Shown one piece after another: positions 52,020 through 60,615 of a stretch of 64,000 nucleotides of DNA; positions within the stretch are counted from its first letter, which is position 1; every line of letters starts with the position of its first letter. This DNA comes from Deltaproteobacteria bacterium (GTDB lineage: Bacteria > Myxococcota_A > Polyangia > GCA-2747355): the NCBI GenBank assembly GCA_020633415.1, contig JACKDQ010000015.1, positions 23,481 through 87,480 on the forward strand, read 5' to 3'. The position numbers and the translations under genes were made by a program. The notes under the pieces were generated by a model. The model saw only the letters and a list, made by a program, of their open reading frames with translations. It was not told the DNA's origin and searched no databases.

Positions 52020-53720
52020 GTGCCGGTTCTTGCACCGGGCGGACTGATCGCGGGCGGTCTAGCGGCACTGTTTATTGCGCTCGGTGCCGTAACAGCGTCG
52101 TGGCCACTGTTTGCCCTCGGCGTATTGCAGTTCGCTACGCTGCTGGTGTTGTTCGTGCTGTTCATTCCCCAGTCGGCGATGCTGCGTCGCGACCGGCTTG
52201 AGTTCGCCTGGTGGATTCCTTCAACCACCAGCCATGGTTCGCTCAAAGATGGTCAGCTGGCGACGCTGCATATCATGCTGCGCAATCGCGCCAATGCGTC
52301 ATTTGCCCGGGCACGGCTGCACATCATCTGCGCCTCCCAGATCCGCATCGGCGATGGCGCTGAACGACCGATCGACGTCGCATTGCCGGCGCGTTGCGAA
52401 ATCGACCTACAGGTTGCGGTTACACCTCAAGCGGCGGGCTACTGGGCGTTCCACGGCGTACGCTTGATCGTCGAAGATCGCTTTGGCTGTTTTCGTTTGC
52501 AGATCTACTTCCCCTCATCGTTCTTGATCAAAGTCTTTCCATCGCTGCGATTTGGTCGCGCAATGGTACCGCTGCCGCCGACGGCCGGCGCATCCCATGG
52601 GCGGGTCGGTCCACGGCTGGTACGTCAGCGCGGTCTAGGCTCCGAGCTGCGCGAATTGCGCGACCACACACCCGGGGATCCGTTCAAGCGCATCGCCTGG
52701 AAGGCAACCGCTCGTCAGCGCCGCTTGCTGGTTCGCGAATTCGAGAGCGAGATCGTCTCGACGAATTGGCTGTTGTTAGACATCTCACCGACGATGCGTC
52801 GTCGCTGGGGCGATCGTGCTCAGACCAAGCTGTCCCACGGGCAGTCGCTCTGCGCAAGTCTGACCCAGCAGGCGCTCGCCCTTGGCGATCGCGTGGGTCT
52901 GATCACCTTCGACAGCCGGATCTACAGCACGCTGCCCCCCGCCGATGGGCGTCCGCAGCTTTATCAGATCATCGACAAGCTGATGGAGACGCACAACGTA
53001 GTCGATGAAGATCTGACAGACCTCACCGATCAAGAACTCTACACCGCGGTAGCAACCTACTTGGCCTATCAGAACGGTATCGATGCCCGCGTGCAGCGCC
53101 GCCTTACGCAGAATCGCAGTGGTTTGATGCGAGGAAGCGGCGGCAGTTGGCTCGACACCGACTTGATCCACCGCACGGTCGCCAGCTCGCTCGCCCAGCA
53201 CGGTGGAGGCATGCCGCGCTGGTGGAATCGGATCGTCGCCGGATCGCCAAGCTCGGCCCAGCTGCGGCTGTTTTGCCGCGTGCGTGGCATCGAGCTACCC
53301 TATCGGCAATCCGATGGACTGCCCGCCAAAGGCTCTGGCTTGGCTCAGGCGATCCGCCGCGCAGCCCGCTCGCGCCTTTCTCATCAGCTACTGATCGTTA
53401 GCGACCTCCAAGAGGTGGTCGAGCCGCGGGCGGTGATCGACAGTCTGCGGCTTGCATTGCGCCACCACCACCGGGTCGTGGTTTTTTCACCGCAGGTGCG
53501 CGGACCGATTCAGCCGCATTTGACCAACGGCAAAGGGGCCGCCCATCGGCGCTTGCTGCGGCACATCGAAGAGCTGCGTCTTCAGCGCGCCCGCGGTGAC
53601 ACCCGCCTGCAGATCGAGCGTATCGGGGTGCCGGTGATCGACGTTGGCCCCTTCGATTCGATCGACCAGATCTTCGCTCGCCTGCGCCGCCGCCGCGGTC
53701 GTTTGCCGGCTGCGAGCTAG
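52020..53720 (+). CDS. DUF58-domain protein with VWA-like fold
   Basis: The 566-aa protein has two N-terminal membrane helices (about 7-48) and a cytoplasmic or periplasmic beta-rich segment. The DUF58 core follows (GSELRELRDHTPGDPFKRIAWKATAR, about 208-233), then a VWA-like region with metal-site sequence DISPTM. The C-terminal part continues the VWA fold (LLIVSDLQEV). An insertion of about 120 residues sits within it. DUF58 proteins are the usual MoxR substrates. The start is GTG at 52020, directly after the moxR stop. Confidence 0.88.
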   Translation: MPVLAPGGLIAGGLAALFIALGAVTASWPLFALGVLQFATLLVLFVLFIPQSAMLRRDRLEFAWWIPSTTSHGSLKDGQLATLHIMLRNRANASFARARLHIICASQIRIGDGAERPIDVALPARCEIDLQVAVTPQAAGYWAFHGVRLIVEDRFGCFRLQIYFPSSFLIKVFPSLRFGRAMVPLPPTAGASHGRVGPRLVRQRGLGSELRELRDHTPGDPFKRIAWKATARQRRLLVREFESEIVSTNWLLLDISPTMRRRWGDRAQTKLSHGQSLCASLTQQALALGDRVGLITFDSRIYSTLPPADGRPQLYQIIDKLMETHNVVDEDLTDLTDQELYTAVATYLAYQNGIDARVQRRLTQNRSGLMRGSGGSWLDTDLIHRTVASSLAQHGGGMPRWWNRIVAGSPSSAQLRLFCRVRGIELPYRQSDGLPAKGSGLAQAIRRAARSRLSHQLLIVSDLQEVVEPRAVIDSLRLALRHHHRVVVFSPQVRGPIQPHLTNGKGAAHRRLLRHIEELRLQRARGDTRLQIERIGVPVIDVGPFDSIDQIFARLRRRRGRLPAAS

Positions 53721-53735
53721 TCACACAGTAAAACT

Positions 53736-53764
53736 TTGACAGCGCAGATCGATGCTGCTCTAAT
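53736..53764 (+). promoter_or_regulatory. sigma70-type promoter of the mrfA-mrfB pair
   Basis: TTGACA (53736-53741) is 17 bp from TCTAAT (53759-53764). It is the best match to consensus in the window. The start site would be about 20 bp before the ATG at 53791. No LexA-like operator was recognised. Confidence 0.7.
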
Positions 53765-53790
53765 GTTCACTACTGGACATTGGCTCAGCG

Positions 53791-56232
53791 ATGACTCACC
53801 CGCATAAAATTGCCGTGGAAAATCAACGATCTCAGCTCGCAGCGCTGCTCGATGCGTGGGGCAACGGACCGCAGCGACGGCATTTTTGCTGCTTGGAAAG
53901 CCTCCCGGCCCGCAGTGCCGAGTACTGCGCGTTGCCTGCGGAGCTCGATCAACGACTTGTCGAGGCGCTGCGCAGCCGCGGCATCACCCAGCTCTATCGC
54001 CACCAGGCCGAGGCTTATCGCGCGGTTCAGGCCGGAAACCACGTCGTGATCGCCACACCGACGGCCTCGGGCAAAACGCTCTGCTATAGCTTGCCGGTAT
54101 TTCAACGCCTGCTCAACGAGCCGCGGGCCACCGCGCTGTATCTCTTCCCCACCAAAGCCTTGGCGCGCGATCAGGTCAGCGAAGCGCGCGCGTTGGCCAA
54201 CGCAGCGCTCGGTCAAGAGGCGTCCGTCGGTCAACCGCAGGCCGAGATCGGCGTGGTTGTCTATGACGGCGACACGCCGGTCGATCAACGTCGGGTGGCC
54301 CGCCGGCGGGCGCGGATCCTCGCCACCAATCCCGACATGCTGCACACCGGCATTTTGCCCCATCACCCGGCCTGGTCGAGCTTCTTGGCCGGGTTGCGCT
54401 ATGTGGTGATCGACGAGCTTCATGTCTACCGTGGTGTGTTTGGCAGCCATGTGGCCCATGTGCTGCGCCGTCTCGATCGCATCGCCCGCTTTTACGGTGC
54501 TGCACCGATCACGATCTGCAGCAGCGCGACCATCGCCAACCCTGATCAGCTCGCTGAGCGGCTGATCGGTCAACGGGTGGTCTGCCTGCGCGAGAGCGGT
54601 GCGCCGAGTGGCCCGCGACATTTCTGGGTCTACAATCCACCGCTCGTCGATCGCGCCCTCGGCTTGCGCCAAAATTACATCAAATCGACCTGCGAGCTGA
54701 CCGAAGATCTGATCGCAGCAGAGATCGACAGCTTGGTGTTCTGTCGCACGCGCCTGGCGGTCGAGGTGATGGTCCGACAACTGCGCGACCGGCTGGCCGC
54801 CGCGTTGCCCGCCGATCGCCCAGCTGAGCTCGTCCACCAGATGGTGCGCGGCTATCGTGGCGGATACCTGCCCGCGCGTCGGCGTGCGGTCGAGAGCGGG
54901 CTCAAGGCCGGACAAACCCAGGCCGTCGTCACCACATCCGCCTTAGAGCTCGGCATCGACATCGGCAACATCGATGCCGTGGTCCTCGCCGGCTGGCCCG
55001 GTAGTCGCGCCGCCGCGTGGCAACGGGCTGGCCGTGCCGGTCGCCGACTCAACCCAAGTTTGGCGCTGCTTGTCGCCAGCAGCGCCGCAACCGATCAGTT
55101 TGTCGCCGAGCACAGCGACTACTTGTTCGGTCAGCAGCCAGAACACGCGCGCATCGACCCCGATAACGCCTCGATCCTCGTGCCGCAAATCAAGTGCGCC
55201 GCCTATGAATTGCCGTTTGCCCGCCAAGAGACCTATGGCGAGCTCGGCGCCGAAGAGACCGCCGAGGTTCTCGACTGCTTGGCAGATGCGCAACAGCTCC
55301 ATCGCGATGGTGATGCCTTTCACTTCGTCGGTGATGCATTCCCAGCGGCAGGTGTGAGCTTGCGCGGTCCGGCCGCCGAAAATTTCCTCGTCGTGCGGAC
55401 TGACAACGACGCTGCCCCGTCTGGGAGCCAAGGCCAAATCATCGCCGAGGTCGACTACGACGACGCACCGCAGGAGCTCCACGACCACGCAATCTACCAG
55501 CTCGAAGGCCAACAGTTCGAGGTTCTGCGGCTAGATCACGACAACCACAAAGCCTTCGTGCGCCGGGTCGACGTCGACTACTACACCGACGCGCTGACGC
55601 AAACGCGCATCCGCGTTTTGCGCACGGACCAACAACATCCGCGCACCGCGGCTGCCAACCTCGGCGAAATCCACCTCGAGACGCGCGTCACCGGCTTCAA
55701 GAAGATCAAGCACCACACCCATGAGAACGTTGGCTTTGGTGACGTGGTGCAGCCCGAAAGGCAGATGCACACCAGCGCGCTCTGGGTCAGCGTGCCAGGC
55801 ACACAAGTTGCGTTAGTCGATGCGACGTTTGCCGAGATCGCCGAAGCGGCATTGGGGATGTCGCGCACCCTCCACACCGCTGCCACCCTGCTGCTGATGG
55901 GGGACGGCGGAGATATTGGCCGCGCGATCGGCGATGCGCGTGCCGATTGGTTCCCGGTGGTTTCGCGTGGACAACTCGCAGTTAGCGAACCTCTCGACGG
56001 CCAGCAGTTCTCGCCAACGGTATTTCTCTACGATCGCTTCCCGGGTGGCATTGGCCTCGCTGAGCGCCTTTTCGAAGATCGCCTGCTATTGGTCGCGCGC
56101 GCCAAGACACTGCTCGAACGCTGCGGCTGTGAGCGCGGTTGCCCCGCCTGCATCGGTCCTGGTGGTAGTGGGCGCGCTAAGCCAACGGCGTTGCTGCTGT
56201 TGCGATATTTACAGCTGGCGTTGGCTAGCTAG
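53791..56232 (+). CDS. MrfA-like (YprA-type) superfamily 2 DNA helicase
   Basis: The 813-aa helicase has ATPTASGKTLCYSLP (motif I), FPTKALARDQ (Ia), DELHVYRGVFGSH (a DEAH-box variant), SSATIANP (III) and helicase C motifs SALELGIDIG and QRAGRAGR. The C-terminal DUF1998 domain carries four cysteines (CGCERGCPAC), a probable metal site. This matches MrfA/YprA of Bacillus subtilis, which with MrfB repairs mitomycin C damage. The following gene encodes an MrfB-like exonuclease, supporting the call. The dedicated promoter lies just upstream. Confidence 0.88.
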   Translation: MTHPHKIAVENQRSQLAALLDAWGNGPQRRHFCCLESLPARSAEYCALPAELDQRLVEALRSRGITQLYRHQAEAYRAVQAGNHVVIATPTASGKTLCYSLPVFQRLLNEPRATALYLFPTKALARDQVSEARALANAALGQEASVGQPQAEIGVVVYDGDTPVDQRRVARRRARILATNPDMLHTGILPHHPAWSSFLAGLRYVVIDELHVYRGVFGSHVAHVLRRLDRIARFYGAAPITICSSATIANPDQLAERLIGQRVVCLRESGAPSGPRHFWVYNPPLVDRALGLRQNYIKSTCELTEDLIAAEIDSLVFCRTRLAVEVMVRQLRDRLAAALPADRPAELVHQMVRGYRGGYLPARRRAVESGLKAGQTQAVVTTSALELGIDIGNIDAVVLAGWPGSRAAAWQRAGRAGRRLNPSLALLVASSAATDQFVAEHSDYLFGQQPEHARIDPDNASILVPQIKCAAYELPFARQETYGELGAEETAEVLDCLADAQQLHRDGDAFHFVGDAFPAAGVSLRGPAAENFLVVRTDNDAAPSGSQGQIIAEVDYDDAPQELHDHAIYQLEGQQFEVLRLDHDNHKAFVRRVDVDYYTDALTQTRIRVLRTDQQHPRTAAANLGEIHLETRVTGFKKIKHHTHENVGFGDVVQPERQMHTSALWVSVPGTQVALVDATFAEIAEAALGMSRTLHTAATLLLMGDGGDIGRAIGDARADWFPVVSRGQLAVSEPLDGQQFSPTVFLYDRFPGGIGLAERLFEDRLLLVARAKTLLERCGCERGCPACIGPGGSGRAKPTALLLLRYLQLALAS

Positions 56233-56247
56233 GCGAAGGAGGTTCGA

Positions 56248-57639
56248 ATGAACGTGGCCCAACGCTTGCGCCAGCATCTCGGCACTGATGCGCTGCCGTC
56301 GATCGCTGCCGAGGCTCGACCGCTAGCCGGCTCCCTTGCCCGTGACCATCGACGGAGCGGGTCTGCCGAACGGATCGCGCAGTTACGTGCTGCGATTTCC
56401 CGCATCGAAGGACTAAGGAGCTGGGATGCTGCAGGTACACCCGCAGAGCGCTGGAGTGCCTTGCCTCGACAGATCACCGATCGCCGTTGGGCAGAGCCCG
56501 CGCCGATCGACGATGCGGGGCTGGTCTACCGCCACGTATTCGAGCGCGATACGCGATTTGGTCGCGCAGCGTTGGAAGCCCCATCACGTGCCGCCTTGCA
56601 CGCTGCACGCCACCTGCTGCGAGCGAAACTCGAGTGGACGGATGGCGACGAGGCGCTCGGTCCGGCCGATCTGCTGTTTATTGACACCGAAACGACCGGG
56701 CTTTCGCGCGCTGCGGGAACCCTAGCCTTTTTGATCGGCATCGGGCGCTTCTGTGAACAGGGAAAGCGCTTCATCGTCGACCAATTATTTGTCCGCAGTC
56801 CTCAATACGAACCCGCTGTACTCGATCTGCTCGCTGATTATCTCGCCCGCGCCAAACTGCTGGTCAGTTTCAACGGCAGAACTTTCGATATGCCGATCCT
56901 GCGCAATCGCAGCTTGATCCGGCGAGTGCCGTTGTTGCTCGAGCTGCCTCATCTCGATCTGTTACCGCTCTGTCGTCGCCTGCTTGGCAGCCGCCTGAGC
57001 AACTGCCGGCTGGGCACAGTTGAGCGTGAGCTGTTCGGCTTTGTCCGCCAAGATGATGTCGACGGCAGCCTGGCGCCCGAGCTGTACAATGCATTCTTGC
57101 GCAGCGGTAGCCTGGCCGGGCTGTGCGGTGTCCTTGAGCACAACCGCATTGACATCGCTTCGATGGCGCCGCTATTCAGCGAGTTGGTTATGCGCGCCAG
57201 CGATCCACTGCAATGGGCCGAAGACGGCGAGGAACTATTTGCCGCAGCGCGTTTGCACCTAGAAACGCCGGGGCTAGCCGAGCGCTGCTTGCAGCGCGCA
57301 CTGCAGCTCTGGCAGTCGCCCGCCACACGGCGAAAGACGCTCGAGACCTTGGCCCGTCTCCGGCAACGCGCCGGCGACCGTGGGGAAGCTGCGAAACTTT
57401 GGCACCAACTGCTTGGCGAGTTTCCGCAGTACAACAGCGGCTACATTGAACTTGCCAAACACTATGAACACGTTGAGAAGAATCATGCTGTAGCGCTGAG
57501 GACCGCGCTGGCGGCGCCGCACCAAGATCTCGACGAGCTCCCCCGTCGAATTGCACGCCTCCAACGCAAACTCAACCGCGCTGGAGCGCCAGACGTTCAA
57601 TTGCCGGCCGCAGTTGCGGCACCGCGGTCGCATCGCTAG
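56248..57639 (+). CDS. MrfB-like (YprB-type) DEDDh exonuclease with TPR tail
   Basis: The 463-aa protein has a ribonuclease H-like exonuclease domain: FIDTETTGLSRAAG (DxE, about 149), FNGRTFDMPILRNR (third Asp, about 209) and EHNRIDIASM (His and Asp, about 296-300). A helical TPR-like tail follows (RLHLETPGLAERCLQRALQLW, then EFPQYNSGYIELAKHYEHV). This matches YprB/MrfB, the exonuclease partner of MrfA. AAGGAGG precedes the ATG, 15 bp after the mrfA-like stop. The 3' end lies in a duplicated segment and overlaps a decayed copy of a CPBP gene end. Confidence 0.87.
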   Translation: MNVAQRLRQHLGTDALPSIAAEARPLAGSLARDHRRSGSAERIAQLRAAISRIEGLRSWDAAGTPAERWSALPRQITDRRWAEPAPIDDAGLVYRHVFERDTRFGRAALEAPSRAALHAARHLLRAKLEWTDGDEALGPADLLFIDTETTGLSRAAGTLAFLIGIGRFCEQGKRFIVDQLFVRSPQYEPAVLDLLADYLARAKLLVSFNGRTFDMPILRNRSLIRRVPLLLELPHLDLLPLCRRLLGSRLSNCRLGTVERELFGFVRQDDVDGSLAPELYNAFLRSGSLAGLCGVLEHNRIDIASMAPLFSELVMRASDPLQWAEDGEELFAAARLHLETPGLAERCLQRALQLWQSPATRRKTLETLARLRQRAGDRGEAAKLWHQLLGEFPQYNSGYIELAKHYEHVEKNHAVALRTALAAPHQDLDELPRRIARLQRKLNRAGAPDVQLPAAVAAPRSHR

Positions 57640-57709
57640 TCGCCAAGGCAAAGACCAGCAACCAAAGTGGCCACAGCTCAGCTCATTTGCTGCGGAACGC
57701 AGCGATCGG
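57508..57709. repeat. left copy of a diverged ~200-bp direct duplication
   Basis: This segment aligns colinearly with 58970-59171 (anchors CAAGATCT at 57523 and 58986, CCAAAGTGGCCACAGCTCA at 57662 and 59123, GCAGCGATCG at 57699 and 59161; the offset stays at 1461-1463). It contains the intact end of the exonuclease gene plus a decayed end of the CPBP gene. Confidence 0.85.
57638..57709 (-). pseudogene. remnant of a CPBP-family protease gene
   Basis: Read on the minus strand from 57709, this stretch encodes PIAAFRSK, a stop, then AELWPLWLLVFALAT. It aligns with AIAAFRTNPHELWPLWLVVFALAT of the intact CPBP protein at 59034-59810. It has a stop codon and no 5' part, so it is a fossil. Confidence 0.85.
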
Positions 57710-57785
57710 TCCGTCAGAACCGAAATCCTGGGCCACATCAGGCGCGATATCGGATCCGAAAGTCGGGTCTTGTCGGCCCTCGGTC

Positions 57786-58775
57786 CTAGGGCTCGTGGCA
57801 GGTGCAGCTAGCCGCGGAGAGGTAGACGGAAATGCCGTTGCAGCTGGAGTAGCGTGAGATGGCCTTGTCGCAGGTTATCTTCGGGCCAGCACAGTGCCAA
57901 TAACCATCGGTATACCCAACACTGGCAGCGACACAGGTCGCCCCGGTCTTGCCGCAGATACTGTCGCACGTCATTCCGGCGACATATGTCTTTTCTTCGA
58001 CGACGTTGACGCAGTTCCCCTGGTCGCAATTTGCCGTGGCTGAGCACGTGCGGCCACACTTGCCGCAGTTTTTCTCATCGAAGAGCGTGCTGAGGCAAAC
58101 GGACGCGCAGTTGGTAAGACTACCGGAGCACTTGGGAACCCCGTTATCGCAGACGCCATCGGTGGGGATCTTTACGCCACAAGCGCCACAATTGTTCTTG
58201 TTACTCTTTAGGTCGACGCAGCTATCGCTACAGCAAGTCGATGTGCCCGCGCAGCCACATTTTGACTGCCGCTGTTGGCCGCAGCGGTCGGTCCAGGTCG
58301 CTGTGCTGCATTCGCCTGGCAGCGACTGGCAATACTGTTGGTCCGTTTCTCCGTCGCAACTGCACTTGTGATCAACGCAGGTCCAAGGCAGCGTGCATTC
58401 GGCGTCGCCGCGGCATCCTGGTTTGCAGGCATTGTCCGCAAGGTCGCAGTAGAGGCCTTGATCGCAGCTGTCGTCGCGAGCGCAGCCCGACTTGCAGGTG
58501 TTGGTCGCTAGATCGCAGTAGGCATTCTTCGGACAGGGACAGGTTTTGGGCAAGTCAACGCACTTGCCTTCGGCGCTACAGGTCTGGTCGGATCGACAAC
58601 CGCTACAGCGCGACGCAGCATCAGCCTTCGGCCCGTCGTTGTTGGTGCGACCGTCGGCGACCGAAGCCGTCATGTCCACTGCTGCTCCCGCGTCGACTTC
58701 GCCCTTGGCGCTGCTATCGCACGCGCTAAATGGGGCGAGCAATATCGTCAGTGCGATGATTCTTGGGGTCGGCAT
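57786..58775 (-). CDS. Cys-rich lipoprotein between the duplicated segments
   Basis: The 329-aa product starts at ATG 58775 (AAGGAG 12 bases upstream). It has a lipobox (APFSAC) and an Asp/Ala-rich linker. A long Cys-rich region with more than 30 cysteines follows in short repeats (CRSDQTCSAEGKC, CDLATNTCKSGC, CDLADNACKPGC, CCSDSCVDLKSNKNNCGACG). The last 70 residues include YVAGMTCDSIC and YSSCNGISVYLSAASCTC. These repeats resemble the disulphide-rich lipoproteins of myxobacteria; no function is known. The whole gene lies between the two copies of a direct duplication and so may have arrived or been trapped there by that event. Confidence 0.85.
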   Translation of the reverse strand: MPTPRIIALTILLAPFSACDSSAKGEVDAGAAVDMTASVADGRTNNDGPKADAASRCSGCRSDQTCSAEGKCVDLPKTCPCPKNAYCDLATNTCKSGCARDDSCDQGLYCDLADNACKPGCRGDAECTLPWTCVDHKCSCDGETDQQYCQSLPGECSTATWTDRCGQQRQSKCGCAGTSTCCSDSCVDLKSNKNNCGACGVKIPTDGVCDNGVPKCSGSLTNCASVCLSTLFDEKNCGKCGRTCSATANCDQGNCVNVVEEKTYVAGMTCDSICGKTGATCVAASVGYTDGYWHCAGPKITCDKAISRYSSCNGISVYLSAASCTCHEP

Positions 58776-58954
58776 CGGCTTGTACATCTCCTTTGCGGTG
58801 CACACGCGCCGACTTTGCGCAAACTTTGCTACGTGTTGCAAGGGCCTTTCGTCGGAGGCGCCGTTTACGTCTTGGGTTGTCGGGTCTAGGCTTGTCGAGG
58901 TGGTGACGTGATGCGCGCTTGCACGACAGGTAACGTCAGATCTTCACGCCCCCG

Positions 58955-59046
58955 TCGCGTCGTCAGCGCGCCTGCGGTACTGCAGCAAGATCTCAACGAG
59001 CTCTCCGTCGAATGAGCGCGCTCCAGCGCTAACTCACCCGCGCTGC
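58955..59046 (+). pseudogene. remnant of the MrfB-like gene 3' end
   Basis: The plus strand encodes LQQDLNELS, a frameshift, then RRMSALQR, a stop and LTRAA. This aligns with HQDLDELP, RRIARLQR, KLNRAG at the end of the intact exonuclease gene (56248-57639). The frameshift and stop mark it as decayed. Confidence 0.8.
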
Positions 59047-59171
59047 AGCGCGAGCTGTTCAGTCACCAGGCGTAGTCGCGAAGCCGCGATCGCAAAAGTC
59101 GTCGCTAGGGCGAACACCACCAGCCAAAGTGGCCACAGCTCATGCGGGTTAGTACGGAAGGCAGCGATCGC
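58970..59171. repeat. right copy of the diverged ~200-bp direct duplication
   Basis: This is the counterpart of 57508-57709. Here the CPBP gene end is intact and the exonuclease gene end is decayed, the reverse of the left copy. Confidence 0.85.
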
Positions 59172-59810
59172 CACCGGCACGGCGTTGAACAGCCCGTGAA
59201 CCAGCACCGGCGCAACAAGTGAATGGGTTTGCTCGTAAACCAACGCCGCCAACAGGCCCAGCGCCAGCGCCCAGCCACACTGATAGAGCGTGCCATGCAT
59301 CAGTGCGAAGACCGTCGACGAGAGGACTACTGCGCTGGTCGGCGTCATCGTCCGTCGCAGCTGCCGATAGATCAGGCCGCGAAAGGCGAGCTCTTCAGCG
59401 AGCGGCACCAAAACCAGCAAATGGATTGCGGCCGTCGATTGGAGCAGCAGCGTGTTGGCGTTGGCCGACTGGCCAACGAAAAAGCCGACCAGGTTGGCCA
59501 GCGCTGCCAAGCTCCCAAGCAGAATGCCGCAGGCGATGGCAAAGCTGGTTCCGCGATAGCGGTGGCTTCCTGGCAACGGTGCGACGAGTCGCCAGACCAC
59601 AACACCGGATAGCAACATCGCGACGGTTGGCGAGAGGCGGAGCGGCAGTGTCGTACCCAGCGTCGCCCGGTCGACCAGCCGGTGGGTCAGCAGCGGCGCA
59701 AAGGCTGCCGCGCCACGCCAACCGTGAGCGGCCGGTTCGAGCGGTGTAGCCGTTTGCGGGGTGGAATCTGTTTTGTCCTTGGAATGCGGCCTCTTAGAGG
59801 GGTGGTTCAT
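59034..59810 (-). CDS. CPBP-family intramembrane metalloprotease
   Basis: The 258-aa membrane protein belongs to the CPBP (Abi, CaaX-protease-like) family. The glutamate motif PLAEELAFRGLIYRQL (about 137-152) and the downstream HG pair (VFALMHGTLYQ and VLVHGLFNAV) provide the active-site residues. About six to eight membrane helices are present. Roles in other bacteria include protein maturation and bacteriocin self-protection; the substrate here is unknown. GGAGCAGGG precedes the ATG. Its 3' end lies in the duplicated segment, and a fossil copy of its tail remains at 57638-57709. Confidence 0.9.
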   Translation of the reverse strand: MNHPSKRPHSKDKTDSTPQTATPLEPAAHGWRGAAAFAPLLTHRLVDRATLGTTLPLRLSPTVAMLLSGVVVWRLVAPLPGSHRYRGTSFAIACGILLGSLAALANLVGFFVGQSANANTLLLQSTAAIHLLVLVPLAEELAFRGLIYRQLRRTMTPTSAVVLSSTVFALMHGTLYQCGWALALGLLAALVYEQTHSLVAPVLVHGLFNAVPVAIAAFRTNPHELWPLWLVVFALATTFAIAASRLRLVTEQLALQRG

Positions 59811-59988
59811 CCCTGCTCCGTGTAAGCTACGGCGAACTAGCGGTGGCTTTGGACAGCAGTCCTGCGGGTGGAATCCCCGCTTGGACTGTTCTGAGACACC
59901 GGCGGAGCATCAGAGTTCCAATTTTTTTTCTCGACGATCGGCCAGCGAGGCCTTTGCCTTGTCTGACGGATGTTGCAAAGATGTCGCG

Positions 59989-60405
59989 GTGAAACGGATC
60001 GCCACAATCGCGACGTTGCTCGTTGGTTTGGCCGCCGCCAAGCCCGCTCAAGCCAAACCTGACCCCAATCTCGTCGCTGGTATTACCTTAGGTAGCCTGG
60101 GCGGTGCTGCCGCGCTGGTTGCCGATTTTGGGGCGCTGGTCTACATCAGCGGTCTGGAGAACGCTCGTGGATGGGGTTGGCTCGCCCTGCTATCCGGCGT
60201 GCCGACGGCCATCGGCGGTGGGTTCTTCATCTACGCCGACTATTCTGCTGGCTCGGCGCTGATCGCTTTCGGCGTGTTGAGCGTCGCCACGGGGATCGTC
60301 GGCATTGCCCTTCCCCAGCGTGACTCCGATCGCCATGCCTACAGCTGGATGCTACTGCCCACTGGCAACCGTGGCGCCGCCTTGTTTTGGGGTGGCCGTT
60401 TTTGA
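59989..60405 (+). CDS. small membrane protein of unknown function
   Basis: Starting at GTG 59989, the 138-aa product has a signal-like N-terminus (IATIATLLVGLAAAKPAQA) and three hydrophobic helices (LGGAAALVADFGALVYISG, GWLALLSGVPTAIGGGFFIYA, LIAFGVLSVATGIVGIALP). It ends in GAALFWGGRF, a terminal aromatic typical of outer-membrane or surface-exposed proteins. A longer frame to 59761 overlaps the CPBP gene and looks non-coding. The ribosome-binding site is weak. Confidence 0.55.
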   Translation: MKRIATIATLLVGLAAAKPAQAKPDPNLVAGITLGSLGGAAALVADFGALVYISGLENARGWGWLALLSGVPTAIGGGFFIYADYSAGSALIAFGVLSVATGIVGIALPQRDSDRHAYSWMLLPTGNRGAALFWGGRF

Positions 60406-60414
60406 GGGATTTGA

Positions 60415-60567
60415 GGGGACGTTGATTAACTTTCTTAACTTATTAACGCCGCATAGCGCCTGTTCCAGACCTCCGCTGACCAGCTGTATCCGAATTCCGT
60501 CCGCTATTCCGCGTATTTCGCTACGTCCCGGGAGAAAAAATAGTTACGAAAGTTAATCAACGTCCCC
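60415..60567. mobile_element. 153-bp MITE- or REP-like element with 20-bp terminal inverted repeats
   Basis: The ends are perfect 20-bp inverted repeats, GGGGACGTTGATTAACTTTC at 60415-60434 and its complement at 60548-60567. Similarity extends inwards (TTAACTTATT against GTAACTATTT). The ends are AT-rich against the background, and no open frame lies inside. The GGGGAC-led terminus resembles short elements mobilised by REP-associated transposases. No target-site duplication is evident. Confidence 0.65.
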
Positions 60568-60615
60568 CGTGCGACAACAAGCGGTGAACGTGCCCAGTAG
60601 GGTTGGAGGAGTCCG

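Noticed and set aside
57274..57738. 154-aa frame on the minus strand over the end of the exonuclease gene
   Set aside because: It reads the duplicated segment in the wrong frame. The real signal there is the decayed CPBP tail at 57638-57709 in another frame.
59761..59988. N-terminal extension of the small membrane protein at 59989
   Set aside because: It overlaps the CPBP gene start and has no signal peptide, whereas the GTG start gives one.
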